Origin: Bacteroidales bacterium | Lineage (GTDB): Bacteria > Bacteroidota > Bacteroidia > Bacteroidales > P3 | Length of the DNA: 64,000 bases | Reading direction: 5' to 3' | Assembly: GCA_017480785.1 (NCBI GenBank) | Contig: JAFURZ010000006.1 | Location: forward strand, 100,655-164,654 | Shown here: positions 36,359-45,430 of the stretch, piece by piece | Position numbering within the stretch: position 1 is the first letter of the stretch | How the letters are laid out: every line of letters starts with the position of its first letter | The notes under the pieces: model-generated | The model's input: only the letters and a program-made list of their open reading frames with translations | The model's database searches: none | Told to the model about the DNA's origin: nothing | Translations under genes and position numbers: made by a program

Positions 36359-37591
36359 CTATTTCTCGAAGAGGGCCTTGGCGGCGTCCATGCGGGCGGG
36401 GATATCGACGCCGAAGGGGCAGCGGCTGAGGCAGGCGCCACAGTGGGTGCACTCCGAGGCTTTGTGGTCCAGCTGGTTGTACTGCGCCTGCAGTTCGTCG
36501 GTGAGACCGCCGAGCTCCGCCTTGTCAAGCAGTTCGTTGACGCGTGCGATGGGGATGCCCTGGGTGCAGGGCGAGCAGTGGTTGCAGTAGGTGCAGCCGG
36601 CATCGGCTTTCATGTCCACGTCCGCTGTTTTACGCTCCCCGTCCATCCAGTCTTTCTCCTGGTCTGTGGCATGCATCCAATGCAGGTCGCGCTTGAGCTC
36701 GTCGAGGTTGTCGATGCCGAGGATGCAGGTGGAGATGCAGGGCTTGGCGAGGCAGTAGGCGATGCACTGCTCGGGGGTGTAGGCGCGGCCGAGGGGCGAG
36801 GTCTGCTCGTCGAGCAGGCGGCCGCCACCGCCGAAGGTCTTCATCACGGTGACGCCGATGTGGTGGGTGGCGCAGTAGTCGTAGAACTCGACGCGCACGG
36901 GGTCGATGCCGCCCTGGAGGTTCTCCATGGCGCCTTTCTCCCAGGGGATGGCGCCGCCGCGCAGCTGGTCGAAAGCGGGGTTGAGGCTGAACATGATGAC
37001 CTCCACCCAGCCGCTCTTGGCGGCCCGCAGGGCTACCTCGGCGTTGTGGCTGCTGAGGCCTATGTGCTTGATTTTACCTTCTTTCTTCAGTTGGAAGACA
37101 TATTCAAGGAAGGGCGAGTCCTGTATTTCCTCCCACTCGCGGTGGCTGTCGGTGATGTGAATCATGCCCACCTCGATGTGGTCGGTGTGCAGACGGGCGA
37201 GGAGGTCCTCGAAGCCGGCGCGGCACTCCTCCACGTCGCGCGTGCGGGTGTGCTGCCCATCCTTGTAGACGGTGCCGATATGGCCTTGGATAATCATCTC
37301 GTCGCGGCGGCCCTGGAGGGCGTAGCCGATGTTGGAGCGGGTCTTGGGGTTGGCGTCGTAGATGTCGATGTAGTTCATGCCGCTGTCGAGCGCCATGGTC
37401 ATCAGTTCGAGCGATGCAGCGCTGTCGAGCTTCTCGAAGCCACCGCAGCCGATACTGATTTCGCTGACTTCGAGCCCCGTGGCTCCCAGCGGACGATAGC
37501 TCATGTCGGTCGGTTTCCCGTTGTTCTGCTGTTTGCAGCCTACTGCCACCAGGCACGCGGCCGCCATCAAAAAGGTGTGGATTTTCTTCAT
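36359..37591 (-). CDS. Aldo/keto reductase with C-terminal 4Fe-4S domain, predicted lipoprotein
   Basis: The start at 37591 is chosen because a TATCTTTG box (37614-37621) leaves no room for the ATG at 37609 to have a leader. The 410-aa product begins with a signal ending AACLVAVGC (Cys19), a lipobox. An aldo/keto reductase domain follows (LGATGLEVSEISIGCGGFEK; DSGMNYIDIYDANPKTRSN; HIEVGMIHITD). A C-terminal ferredoxin part has CTYCNHCSPC near 335 and CTHCGACLSRCPFG near 383. Redox enzymes of this kind occur in anaerobes; substrate is unknown. Export as a lipoprotein is inferred. Confidence 0.82.
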   Translation of the reverse strand: MKKIHTFLMAAACLVAVGCKQQNNGKPTDMSYRPLGATGLEVSEISIGCGGFEKLDSAASLELMTMALDSGMNYIDIYDANPKTRSNIGYALQGRRDEMIIQGHIGTVYKDGQHTRTRDVEECRAGFEDLLARLHTDHIEVGMIHITDSHREWEEIQDSPFLEYVFQLKKEGKIKHIGLSSHNAEVALRAAKSGWVEVIMFSLNPAFDQLRGGAIPWEKGAMENLQGGIDPVRVEFYDYCATHHIGVTVMKTFGGGGRLLDEQTSPLGRAYTPEQCIAYCLAKPCISTCILGIDNLDELKRDLHWMHATDQEKDWMDGERKTADVDMKADAGCTYCNHCSPCTQGIPIARVNELLDKAELGGLTDELQAQYNQLDHKASECTHCGACLSRCPFGVDIPARMDAAKALFEK

Positions 37592-37613
37592 ATTGAATGC
37601 TGTTTTCATTTTG

Positions 37614-37621
37614 CAAAGATA
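37614..37621 (-). promoter_or_regulatory. -7 box TATCTTTG for the aldo/keto reductase gene
   Basis: The minus-strand TATCTTTG matches TAnnTTTG and ends 22 bp before the ATG at 37591. It decides the start choice of that gene. Confidence 0.65.
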
Positions 37622-37737
37622 CGCAAAAAAGCCGAGACGGGTGAAATATTTTTTGCCGCGTCGGGAAATAGTTGCATCTTTATAGAATGTTTCTGTTCCG
37701 ATTTTTGATTAAAACGGCAATTCCCGATTGGGACAGA

Positions 37738-37930
37738 GAGTGGGAAAGTTAGGTACTTTTGTGGGAAAAATGAGGGCTTTTGTGGGTCGATTTTGACGAT
37801 TTCGGCAAAAAGGCCTTATTTTTGTCCGTGGTCGATGGCCAAGGGCCGACGACCGAAGAAAGTGTTCTTTGACATATTGAGTAGATAGGTATGCAGAGCG
37901 TTACCATGAGTGTAGCGCCGAAGCTTGGGG
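37738..37930 (+). repeat. Dispersed ~190-bp element with promoter and boxA-like site, copy 1
   Basis: This gene-free stretch aligns by eye with the minus strand of 56080-56272 over its whole length. Shared parts in order: GTGGGAAAGTT(A/G)GGTAC; GTGGGTCGATTT; TTCGGCAAAA; GGCCTTAT; TTC(T/A)TTGACATATTGAG; CAGAGCG; GCGCCGAAG. It contains a -7-like TATTTTTG at 37817-37824 and a boxA-like TGTTCTTTGACA at 37863-37874. It may encode a short non-coding RNA read on the + strand, towards kbl's terminator. Confidence 0.65.
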
Positions 37931-37940
37931 AAAAAAGAAA

Positions 37941-37960
37941 CCGGGGGCTGACGCCCCCGG
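37941..37960 (-). terminator. Rho-independent terminator of kbl
   Basis: CCGGGGGC, loop TGAC, GCCCCCGG forms an 8-bp GC stem. On the minus strand it is followed by TTTCTTTTTTCC. It lies 40 bp past the kbl stop. Confidence 0.85.
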
Positions 37961-37999
37961 CTGGTATCTGCCGCCACTACGCGGCATCAGTGGGTGTTC

Positions 38000-39181
38000 T
38001 TAGCCTTCGATTTCCTTGCGGACTTTCTTGAAGGCCTCAATGCACTTGTCGAGGTGTTCGTGCTCGTGGGCGGCGCTGATTTGCACGCGGATGCGGGCCT
38101 GGCCTTTCGGCACAACAGGATAGTAGAAGCCAGTGACGAAGATGCCTTCTTCCTGCATCTTGGCAGCGTACTGCTGGCTCTTGGCGGCATCATAAATCAT
38201 AACGGCACAGATGGCACTCTCGCTGGGCTTGCAGTCGAAGCCTTCCTCCTTCATGCGGCGCAGGAAGTAGTCGGTGTTCTCGTGCAGTTTGTCCTGCAGG
38301 GCGTTGGTCTCGCTCATCAGTTCGAACATGCGGATGCCGGCGGCCACGAGGCCGGGGGCCATGCTGTTGCTGAAGAGGTAGGGGCGGCTACGCTGACGGA
38401 GCATGTCGATGATTTCCTTCTTGCCGGTGGTGAAACCGCCCATGGCGCCGCCGAAGGCTTTTCCTAATGTGCCGGTGAGGATTTCAATCTTGCCGCGCAG
38501 GTTGTAGCGCTCGGTGACACCGCGGCCAGTCTTGCCGACGACGCCGGCGGAGTGGCTTTCGTCGACCATCACCATGGCATCGTACTTGTTGGCGAGCTCG
38601 TAGATTTTGTCGAGCGGGCAGACATTGCCGTCCATCGAGAAGACGCCGTCGGTGACGATGATGCGGAAGCGGTTCTTCTGGGCGGCTTTGAGCTGCTCCT
38701 CGAGGTCGGCCATGTCGGCGTTGGCGTAGCGGTAGCGCTGGGCTTTGCAGAGGCGGACGCCGTCGATGATGGAGGCGTGGTTGAGGGCGTCGCTGATGAT
38801 GGCGTCCTCTTCGGTGAGCAGAGGCTCGAAGACACCGCCGTTGGCGTCGAAGCAGGCGGCGTAGAGGATGGTGTCCTCGGTGCCGAAGAACTCGGCAATT
38901 TTGCGCTCAAGCTGCTTGTGGAGGTCCTGGCAGCCGCAGATGAAGCGGACGGAGGCCATGCCGAAGCCACGGGCGTCCATGCCGGCCTTGGCGGCCTTGA
39001 TGAGCTCGGGGTTGTCGGCCAAGCCCAGGTAGTTGTTGGCGCAGAAGTTGAGGCACTTCTTGCCTTTCACCATAATCTCGGCACCCTGGGGGCTCTCGAT
39101 GATGCGTTCGTTTTTGTAGAGACCGGCGGCTTCGATGTCGGCCAGCTCTTTCTGCAAGTGTTGTTGAAACTTAGTGTACAT
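38000..39181 (-). CDS. kbl: Glycine C-acetyltransferase (2-amino-3-ketobutyrate CoA ligase)
   Basis: The 393-aa PLP enzyme splits 2-amino-3-ketobutyrate with CoA into glycine and acetyl-CoA, the second step of threonine breakdown. Seen: FCANNYLGLADNPELIKAAK near residue 45, SVRFICGCQDLHKQLE near 85, VDESHSAGVVG near 207, and the PLP lysine in TGTLGKAFGGAMGG near 242. Alpha-oxoamine synthase fold, normal length, cytoplasmic. It pairs with the threonine dehydrogenase at 24511-25458. It resembles the serine palmitoyltransferase at 49833, a member of the same family. Confidence 0.95.
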   Translation of the reverse strand: MYTKFQQHLQKELADIEAAGLYKNERIIESPQGAEIMVKGKKCLNFCANNYLGLADNPELIKAAKAGMDARGFGMASVRFICGCQDLHKQLERKIAEFFGTEDTILYAACFDANGGVFEPLLTEEDAIISDALNHASIIDGVRLCKAQRYRYANADMADLEEQLKAAQKNRFRIIVTDGVFSMDGNVCPLDKIYELANKYDAMVMVDESHSAGVVGKTGRGVTERYNLRGKIEILTGTLGKAFGGAMGGFTTGKKEIIDMLRQRSRPYLFSNSMAPGLVAAGIRMFELMSETNALQDKLHENTDYFLRRMKEEGFDCKPSESAICAVMIYDAAKSQQYAAKMQEEGIFVTGFYYPVVPKGQARIRVQISAAHEHEHLDKCIEAFKKVRKEIEG

Positions 39182-39222
39182 GATTGATATTGTTTTTATT
39201 GTTTATTGTTTGATTGCATGGA

Positions 39223-40044
39223 TTAGAGGCAAACGGCCATCTGTTGCTGCAGCTTCTGTGCCTCGCGGGCGGCGGCTTCGGCGAAGTCGGTGCCGGAGGA
39301 GGCATAGATGATGCCGCGGGACGAGTTGACCAGCAGGCCACAGTCGCTGTTCAGCCCATAGCGGCACACCTCCTCGAGGCTGCCACCCTGGGCGCCCACG
39401 CCGGGCACCAGCAGAAAGCTGCCGGGGACGATACGGCGCACGTCGGAGAGCATGTCGGCCTTGGTGGCACCGACGACATACATCATGTTGTCCTCGCTGC
39501 CCCACTGTCTGGAGGTCTCGAGAACGCGCTGATAGAGCGGCGTACCTTCGCGGTCTTCGGTCAGTTGGAAGTCGAAGGCTCCCTTGTTGGAGGTGAGGGC
39601 CAGCAGGATGACCCACTTACCTTCATAGACGGTGAAGGGCTGCACCGAGTCGGCACCCATATAGGGGGCCACGGTGATGGCGTCGAAGTTGAAGTCGCCC
39701 TGCGGGTCAAGGAAGGCGCGGGCATAGCGTTCGCTGGTGTTGCCTATGTCGCCACGTTTGGCGTCGGCGATGGTGAATACTGGCTTCTTCAGCTGGTGGA
39801 TATAGTCCATGGTGAGCTTCAGCTGGCGCAGACCCTCGAGGCCGAGGGCTTCGTAGAAAGCCAGATTGGGCTTGTAGGCCACACAGTGGTCGATGGTGGC
39901 GTCGATGATGGCGCGGTTGAAACGGAAGACACCGTCGCGCTCGGCACGCAGGTGTTCGGGCATCTTGGCGGGGTCGGTGTCGAGGCCGACGCAGAGGAAC
40001 GAACGACGCTCGCGGATAAGGGATATCAGCTCTTTTCTGGTCAT
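39223..40044 (-). CDS. pyrF: Orotidine 5'-phosphate decarboxylase
   Basis: The 273-aa protein ([18 protein letters not shown] near residue 15; [14 protein letters not shown] near 54; the catalytic block [17 protein letters not shown] near 93) is the type 2 OMP decarboxylase that makes UMP in the last step of pyrimidine synthesis. Length fits the longer type 2 form. Its ATG overlaps the gldA stop by four bases (40041-40044), so the two are translationally coupled. Cytoplasmic. Confidence 0.94.
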   Translation of the reverse strand: MTRKELISLIRERRSFLCVGLDTDPAKMPEHLRAERDGVFRFNRAIIDATIDHCVAYKPNLAFYEALGLEGLRQLKLTMDYIHQLKKPVFTIADAKRGDIGNTSERYARAFLDPQGDFNFDAITVAPYMGADSVQPFTVYEGKWVILLALTSNKGAFDFQLTEDREGTPLYQRVLETSRQWGSEDNMMYVVGATKADMLSDVRRIVPGSFLLVPGVGAQGGSLEEVCRYGLNSDCGLLVNSSRGIIYASSGTDFAEAAAREAQKLQQQMAVCL

Positions 40045-40748
40045 GAGAGGGTTAATTTATGGAACTGTTCGGTAAGTTTCTTGGCGTTGAGTCCCGTCAT
40101 GCTCTCATCGGCCACAATGCGGCCGCTACTGATGATGACGGCTCGACTGCACATGGCCTCCACCTCCTGCATGATGTGGGTGGAGAGCAACACGGTTTTG
40201 TCTTTGCCCACGTTGCGGATGAGGGAACGGATGAACTCCAGCTGGTTGGGGTCGAGGCCAGTGGTGGGTTCGTCGAGGATGAGCACCTGCGGGTCGTGGA
40301 TGAGGGCCTGGGCCAGGCCCACACGCTGGCGGTAGCCCTTGGAGAGCTGTCCGATGCGCTTGTTGGCCTCGGGTGCGAGACCGGTGAGTTCAATCATCTC
40401 GTCGGCCCGGCTATTGGCCTGCTTCACGCCGCCCATGCCGGCGGCAAAGCGGAGGTATTCGCGCACATACATGTCGAGGTAAAGTGGATTGTGCTCGGGC
40501 AGGTAGCCTATGCAGCGGCGCACGGCAAGCGTGTCGTCGTAGATGCTGTGTCCGCACACGCAGGCTTCGCCTTCGGTGGGCGGGATGAAGCAGGTGAGTA
40601 TCTTCATCAGGGTCGACTTGCCGGCTCCGTTGGGACCCAACAGGCCTACTATCTCACCTGGATGCACTGTGAGGCTCACGTGGTCCAGCGCCCGCTGTTC
40701 ACCATAGAGTTTGGATATATCTTTGACTTCTATCATTTCTTCTGTCAC
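40041..40748 (-). CDS. gldA: GldA-type ABC transporter ATP-binding protein
   Basis: The 235-aa ATPase has Walker [16 protein letters not shown] near residue 40, [19 protein letters not shown] near 80, signature [15 protein letters not shown] near 133 and Walker [18 protein letters not shown] near 154. The run around [18 protein letters not shown] matches what I recall of Flavobacterium GldA, the ATPase of the GldAFG gliding transporter. No gldF or gldG permease is next to it. It is the first gene of the pyrF unit. Assignment as GldA is good; a gliding role here is inferred. Confidence 0.8.
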   Translation of the reverse strand: MTEEMIEVKDISKLYGEQRALDHVSLTVHPGEIVGLLGPNGAGKSTLMKILTCFIPPTEGEACVCGHSIYDDTLAVRRCIGYLPEHNPLYLDMYVREYLRFAAGMGGVKQANSRADEMIELTGLAPEANKRIGQLSKGYRQRVGLAQALIHDPQVLILDEPTTGLDPNQLEFIRSLIRNVGKDKTVLLSTHIMQEVEAMCSRAVIISSGRIVADESMTGLNAKKLTEQFHKLTLS

Positions 40749-40789
40749 CGCACTTCCGTACGGTGTTATTACGGATTATGCCTCGGGCA

Positions 40790-42268
40790 TTATTTGACTT
40801 TCTTGTTATTCTTTTCAATCTGTGCAGCACGCTCAAGGGTAATGCGCTCTCCTTTGTATATGGCCACCACGAAGGCGTCTTTGAAGCGGGTGCTCTCCTT
40901 GATGGTATTGCAACGCTGACGGGCTTCGGCAAGACTGGTATAGTCGCCGGCGGTGTACATATAGAACTTGCCAGACCGCGAGACATGGAAGTCCTTGATG
41001 CCCTGCAGGTCGGGGTCGCCAGCCTTCATGTCGCGCGTGGCGGTGCAGAACTGCACGCGGTAGCGCACCCCCGACGGGACGGTCGCCTGTTGCTTGGGCT
41101 GCTCTTTCTTGGGCTCGGACTTGGGTTGTTCGGCTCTGGGCTGTTCAGCTTTAGGTTGCTCTGTTGGGGCGGCGGGTTCCTTGACGGCAGGCAGTTCGAC
41201 CGCGGGGGTGGGCTTCGCCACAGGAGCCTCCTTCGGGGCCTCTACAACAGGTTTCACCTCGACGGGTTGGGGCTCGGCAGGCTTCTCTGTCATGGCAGGC
41301 TTCGGAGCAGCAGGTTTCTCCTCCACGACGGGCTCTGTCGGCGGCACTTCCTTGGGCTCCTCCTTCGCCACAGGCTGTGGCTCGGCCACCTTCTCCTGCA
41401 CCACCACTGGGGGCTCCGGCTTCTTTTCCTCGACCGTTCCGGCCTGTTTCCAACCCTTGATATTGATGACGGGGTTGGCAATACGGTCGGTTCCCTCCTC
41501 GGTCGACTTGTAGGTCATAAAGGCGTTGAAGAGACACACCGCTATCGTGGCCTGACCTTCATCGCTAATCATATAGGCTTCTTCGGCAGGATTGCTGATG
41601 AAGCCTATTTCTGTAAGTACCGATGGGCAAGTGGTCTTGTACAGCACATACAACTCAGCCTGCTTCACGCCGCGGTTCACGGTCTTGATGCTCTGCCTGT
41701 ACTGTGTCTGTATGGCCTGTGCCAGGTTGAGGCTCTTGTCGATAAAAGCGTTCTGGAACATCGTCAACATGACATAGGTCTCAGGTGCGTTGGGGTCAAA
41801 GCCGCTGTAGTCGGCGTTGTTCTTGTAATCAGCCTCAAGCAGTATGTCGGCATTCTCCTTTTTTGCCACCTCCAAGTTGGCGCGACTTTCGGAAAGACCC
41901 ATCACGAAGGTCTCCACGCCGGTCGGCGTGCTGGTGGGGTGCGAATTGGCATGGATGCTGATGAAGAGGTCGGCCTTGTTGCGGTTGGCGATGTGGGCAC
42001 GCTCAGCCAGCGAGATATCTACGTCGGTGGTACGAGTGTAGATAACCTTCACGTCGGGGTAGTTGTCTTCGATGAGCTTGCCGAACTTCTTGGCCACCGC
42101 CAAGGTGATGGTTTTCTCCTGAGTGCGTTTGCCTTGGGCACCCGGTTTGGCACCGCCGTGACCAGGGTCAATCACCACCGTCCGGACGCGGTAGCTTTCC
42201 TTTTTTTGAGAAAAAACAGGCCCTACCGTCACCAATAACACAATAAATATTGCAATTATGCGTTTCAT
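40790..42268 (-). CDS. N-acetylmuramoyl-L-alanine amidase with C-terminal SPOR domain
   Basis: The 492-aa protein has a signal peptide ending VFSQ (about residue 21). An Amidase_3 domain follows (TVVIDPGHGGAKPGAQGK near 31, SIHANSHPT near 104, ETFVMGLSESRANLEVAKKEN, CPSVLTEIGFISNPAEEAYM near 218), then a long Pro/Glu/Ala/Lys-rich linker (about 270-395). A SPOR-like peptidoglycan-binding domain ends it (VRYRVQFCTATRDM, FYMYTAGDYTSLAEARQ). It cuts the stem peptide from MurNAc in the periplasm, probably at division sites. A TACTTTTG box lies 21 bp upstream of the start. Confidence 0.93.
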   Translation of the reverse strand: MKRIIAIFIVLLVTVGPVFSQKKESYRVRTVVIDPGHGGAKPGAQGKRTQEKTITLAVAKKFGKLIEDNYPDVKVIYTRTTDVDISLAERAHIANRNKADLFISIHANSHPTSTPTGVETFVMGLSESRANLEVAKKENADILLEADYKNNADYSGFDPNAPETYVMLTMFQNAFIDKSLNLAQAIQTQYRQSIKTVNRGVKQAELYVLYKTTCPSVLTEIGFISNPAEEAYMISDEGQATIAVCLFNAFMTYKSTEEGTDRIANPVINIKGWKQAGTVEEKKPEPPVVVQEKVAEPQPVAKEEPKEVPPTEPVVEEKPAAPKPAMTEKPAEPQPVEVKPVVEAPKEAPVAKPTPAVELPAVKEPAAPTEQPKAEQPRAEQPKSEPKKEQPKQQATVPSGVRYRVQFCTATRDMKAGDPDLQGIKDFHVSRSGKFYMYTAGDYTSLAEARQRCNTIKESTRFKDAFVVAIYKGERITLERAAQIEKNNKKVK

Positions 42269-42288
42269 ACCAATACTAATTGAGACTG

Positions 42289-42296
42289 CAAAAGTA
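42289..42296 (-). promoter_or_regulatory. -7 box TACTTTTG for the amidase gene
   Basis: TACTTTTG on the minus strand fits TAnnTTTG and ends about 20 bp before the amidase ATG at 42268. It lies in the 62-bp divergent region shared with lptD. Confidence 0.7.
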
Positions 42297-42330
42297 CGAA
42301 ATATTTTTTAATTAGCGAAACTAAAATAAC

Positions 42331-44886
42331 TTGACCCGTCGACTGAGACATATACCGACACTCCTTTCCCTGCTGATAGTGATGCTATTGGCTCCCGTAG
42401 CCACTATGGCACAAAGCGACATCGACACCCTCATGCCCCTTTCGTCCAATGCTGTCAACGAGGTAATCAAGTACAAGGCCCGCGACTCGGTCGCCATGGA
42501 CCTCGACAGCCGCAAGGCCTACCTCTACACCAATGGCAGCATCGACTACCAGAACATGCTCCTCCAGGCCAACCGCGTCGTGGTTGACTTCAACCGCCAG
42601 ACCCTCCAGGCACACGGCACACCGGACACCGCCGGCAACACCGAGGGGCGCCCCTTCTTCAAGCAGGACGACGCCGAATACCACGCCGACAGCATCACCT
42701 TCAACTACACCACCCAGAAAGGCATCATCCAGGGCGTCATCACCCAGGAGGGCGACGGCTTCCTGCACGGAAAGAAGGTGAAGAAGATTAACGACAGCGT
42801 AATGTATCTCAGCGGCGGCAGCTACACCACCTGCAACTATGCCCACCCCCACTTCGCCATCAACTTCACCAAGTCGAAACTCATCACCAACAACAAGATA
42901 GTCACCGGCCCCGCCTGGCTCACCGTCGAGGACGTGCCCACCCCCGTGGCCCTCCCCTTCGCCTTCTTCCCCATCACCAAACAGCGCCAGAGCGGTATCC
43001 TTATCCCCTCCTACGGCTGGATGAACTACCGCGGCTACTACCTCAAGGACGGCGGCTACTACTTCGCCCTGAGCGACAACCTCGACCTCTCGCTCCTCGG
43101 CGAGCTCTACACCAACCTCTCCTGGGCCGCCGAGGCCAAAAGCAACTACTACGTGCGCTACAAATACAAGGGTGCCGTCGACCTGCGCTACGGCCAGACC
43201 TTTGAAGGTATTCGTGGCGACTCGGCCAATTTCAATTCCTTCAACGACTTCAAGTTCACCTGGACCCACGACCAGGACCCCAAAGCCAATCCCTACTCCC
43301 GCTTCTCGGCCAACGTCAACCTGCAAAGCCGCAACTACAACAAGAACACCACCAACAGCAGCGACTACTTCAACTCCACCACCACCTCGTCCATCAGCTA
43401 CACCACCAAGCTCGGTCCCTACCTGAACCTCGCCGCCTCGGCCCGCGAGTCGTTCAACGCCCAGACCGGCATAATGAACATCAAGCTGCCCTCCATCTCC
43501 CTCTCCTCCATCACCCTCTACCCCCTGCGCCGGCGCCAGCCCTCCGGCTCCTACCGCTGGTACGAGAACATCTCCCTCTCCTACGTCCTCAATGCCGAGA
43601 ACAACCTCACCACCCCCGACTCCGAACTCTTCTCCCCCGTCACCCTCGACCGCATGCAGTACGGCGTCAAGCACAGCGTACCCCTGTCACTGAGCGTCAA
43701 GGTGCTGCGCTTCTTCAACTGGACCAATTCCTTCTCCTACAACGAACGCTGGCACTGGACCACCACCGACCGCACCTACGACCCCGCCGACGGCAGCCTC
43801 ACCATCGACACCCTCCACGGCTTCCGTGCCAACCGCGATTTCGCCCTCTCCTCGTCCCTCTCCACCCGCATCTACGGCATGTTCCAATTCAAATACGGCC
43901 CCCTCAAGGCCCTCCGGCACGTCATCAACCCCTCCCTCTCCTTCTCCTACCACCCCGACTTCGGCAACCCGCGCTTCGGCTGGTGGAAGCAGTACACCGA
44001 TACCACAGGCTACGTGCACCGCTACTCCATCTTCCAGCAGTCGCTCTATGGCGGCCCGCCCGACGGGCGCAGCGGAAACCTGCGCCTCTCTATAGGAAAC
44101 AACCTGGAGGTCAAGGTACAGAACCCCTTCGACACCGCCGCCGAGGTCAAGAAAATCGCCCTCATCGAGAACCTCAACCTCGCCATGGGCTACGACCTGG
44201 CCAAAGACAGCCTCAACCTCAGTAGCCTCTCCGTCAGCGGCCGCACCACCCTCTTCCGCTCCCTCGTGCTCAACTACACGGGCTCCTTCTCGCCCTACGT
44301 CATCGACTCCCTCGGACGGATGCACAACCAGCTCCTCTGGGAGTCCGAACGCCGCCTCTTCCGCATGGAGAACAGCACCTGGAGCGCCCAGCTATCCTAC
44401 AGCCTCAACAACAACACATTCTCCAAAGGCGGCTCCAAAAGCCAGGGACGCCCCACCACCACCCTCATCCAGACTCCCAACGCCACACCCATACCTATCC
44501 TCCTCGGCGGCTATGCCGACTTCGACGTGCCGTGGAACGTGAGCTTCAGCTACACCTACTCCCACGTCGACCGCTACGTGGCCAGCCTCATGGACATCCA
44601 GAGCGAGACCATCCAGAGCATCACCCTCTCGGCCAATGTCAGCCTCACCAAGAACTGGCGCGTCGCCATGAGCACCGGCTACGACATCTCGAACAAGGGC
44701 ATGTCCTACACCACCGTCGACATCTACCGCGACCTCCACTGCTGGGAGATGCGCTTCTCGTGGGTCCCCTTCGGCTACTACAAGAGCTGGTTCTTCCAAA
44801 TCAACATCAAGGCCGACGCCCTCCGCGACGTCAAGTACGAGAAGAAGAAGAACTACCAGGAAAACAACGGATATTACAGTTATTGA
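42331..44886 (+). CDS. LptD-family LPS assembly outer-membrane protein
   Basis: An in-frame stop at 42322 leaves TTG at 42331 as the first useful start, giving a signal peptide (HIPTLLSLLIVMLLAPVATM, cleavage before Ala27-Gln28) and 851 aa. The N-terminal OstA-like part (KYKARDSVAMDLDSRKAYLY to FINFTKS region, residues 46-185) leads into a long Tyr/Asn-rich beta barrel, beginning with PVALPFAFFPITKQRQSGIL near 205. This is the Bacteroidetes form of LptD, which inserts lipopolysaccharide into the outer leaflet. It is 2 bp upstream of the MerR gene. Confidence 0.85.
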   Translation: MTRRLRHIPTLLSLLIVMLLAPVATMAQSDIDTLMPLSSNAVNEVIKYKARDSVAMDLDSRKAYLYTNGSIDYQNMLLQANRVVVDFNRQTLQAHGTPDTAGNTEGRPFFKQDDAEYHADSITFNYTTQKGIIQGVITQEGDGFLHGKKVKKINDSVMYLSGGSYTTCNYAHPHFAINFTKSKLITNNKIVTGPAWLTVEDVPTPVALPFAFFPITKQRQSGILIPSYGWMNYRGYYLKDGGYYFALSDNLDLSLLGELYTNLSWAAEAKSNYYVRYKYKGAVDLRYGQTFEGIRGDSANFNSFNDFKFTWTHDQDPKANPYSRFSANVNLQSRNYNKNTTNSSDYFNSTTTSSISYTTKLGPYLNLAASARESFNAQTGIMNIKLPSISLSSITLYPLRRRQPSGSYRWYENISLSYVLNAENNLTTPDSELFSPVTLDRMQYGVKHSVPLSLSVKVLRFFNWTNSFSYNERWHWTTTDRTYDPADGSLTIDTLHGFRANRDFALSSSLSTRIYGMFQFKYGPLKALRHVINPSLSFSYHPDFGNPRFGWWKQYTDTTGYVHRYSIFQQSLYGGPPDGRSGNLRLSIGNNLEVKVQNPFDTAAEVKKIALIENLNLAMGYDLAKDSLNLSSLSVSGRTTLFRSLVLNYTGSFSPYVIDSLGRMHNQLLWESERRLFRMENSTWSAQLSYSLNNNTFSKGGSKSQGRPTTTLIQTPNATPIPILLGGYADFDVPWNVSFSYTYSHVDRYVASLMDIQSETIQSITLSANVSLTKNWRVAMSTGYDISNKGMSYTTVDIYRDLHCWEMRFSWVPFGYYKSWFFQINIKADALRDVKYEKKKNYQENNGYYSY

Positions 44887-44888
44887 TT

Positions 44889-45200
44889 ATGGATAAACTC
44901 TACTACTCCATCGGCGAAGTGGCCGAGATGCTTGGCGAGCCCCAGTCGGTGTTGCGGTTCTGGGAGACCGCCTTCGACGAGGTGCACCCCGTGAAGAACA
45001 AACGCGGCGTACGCTCCTACACCGAGCACGACATCGGCATCCTGCAACGCATACGCCACCTGACACGCGACTGTGGCTACACCCTCGAGGGCGCACGCGA
45101 ACAGCTGCGCATGCGACCCCTCGACGACCCCAAACAGGAAATCATCAACCGCCTCACCGACGTGCGCCGCTTCCTGACCGAACTCAAGGAGCAACTCTGA
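44889..45200 (+). CDS. MerR-family transcriptional regulator (103 aa)
   Basis: The protein starts MDKLYYSIGEVAEMLGEPQS, a MerR winged-helix DNA-binding domain (residues 5-75; VLRFWETAFDEVHPVKNKRG, YTEHDIGILQRIRHL). A coiled helix follows (QEIINRLTDVRRFLTELKEQ). It lacks an effector domain, like the short MerR proteins that often follow envelope genes in Bacteroidetes. It starts 2 bp after lptD and is followed by a strong terminator. Confidence 0.9.
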   Translation: MDKLYYSIGEVAEMLGEPQSVLRFWETAFDEVHPVKNKRGVRSYTEHDIGILQRIRHLTRDCGYTLEGAREQLRMRPLDDPKQEIINRLTDVRRFLTELKEQL

Positions 45201-45256
45201 GATAATACATCGCGCACGACTAAACTGCATTCCGCAAGGGTGTGCCACACCACCAA

Positions 45257-45302
45257 CCGCGCCTGCCATGGGCAACCACCCATGGCAGGCGCGGTTTTTT
45301 TT
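45257..45302 (+). terminator. Rho-independent terminator after the MerR gene
   Basis: A perfect 16-bp stem (left arm 45257-45272, right arm 45279-45294) with a six-base loop is followed by eight T residues. Confidence 0.95.
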
Positions 45303-45365
45303 GTGCCTGAACATCAGCAGGTTAGCCTTTTCAACGGGTTAAAACCATGAAAACCACGTGGTTTG

Positions 45366-45430
45366 TCCGACTGCAGTCGGACCATCCTCGGAGTTGTGTC
45401 GGAGTTGTTACGGAGTTATTACGGAGATGA
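45366..45430. repeat. Half copy of the 11-bp-unit palindrome
   Basis: TCCGACTGCAGTCGGA (45366-45381) is identical to the centre of the palindrome at 24285-24300. To its right are CCATCCTCGGAGTTGTGTCG, GGAGTTGTTACGGAG and another TTATTACGGAGAT, as in the 24-kb copy. The left arm is missing. Confidence 0.85.

Noticed and set aside
37861-37880. rRNA operon or CRISPR array suggested by the boxA-like site
   Set aside because: No 16S start, direct-repeat/spacer pattern or cas gene follows in the next 100-400 bp.
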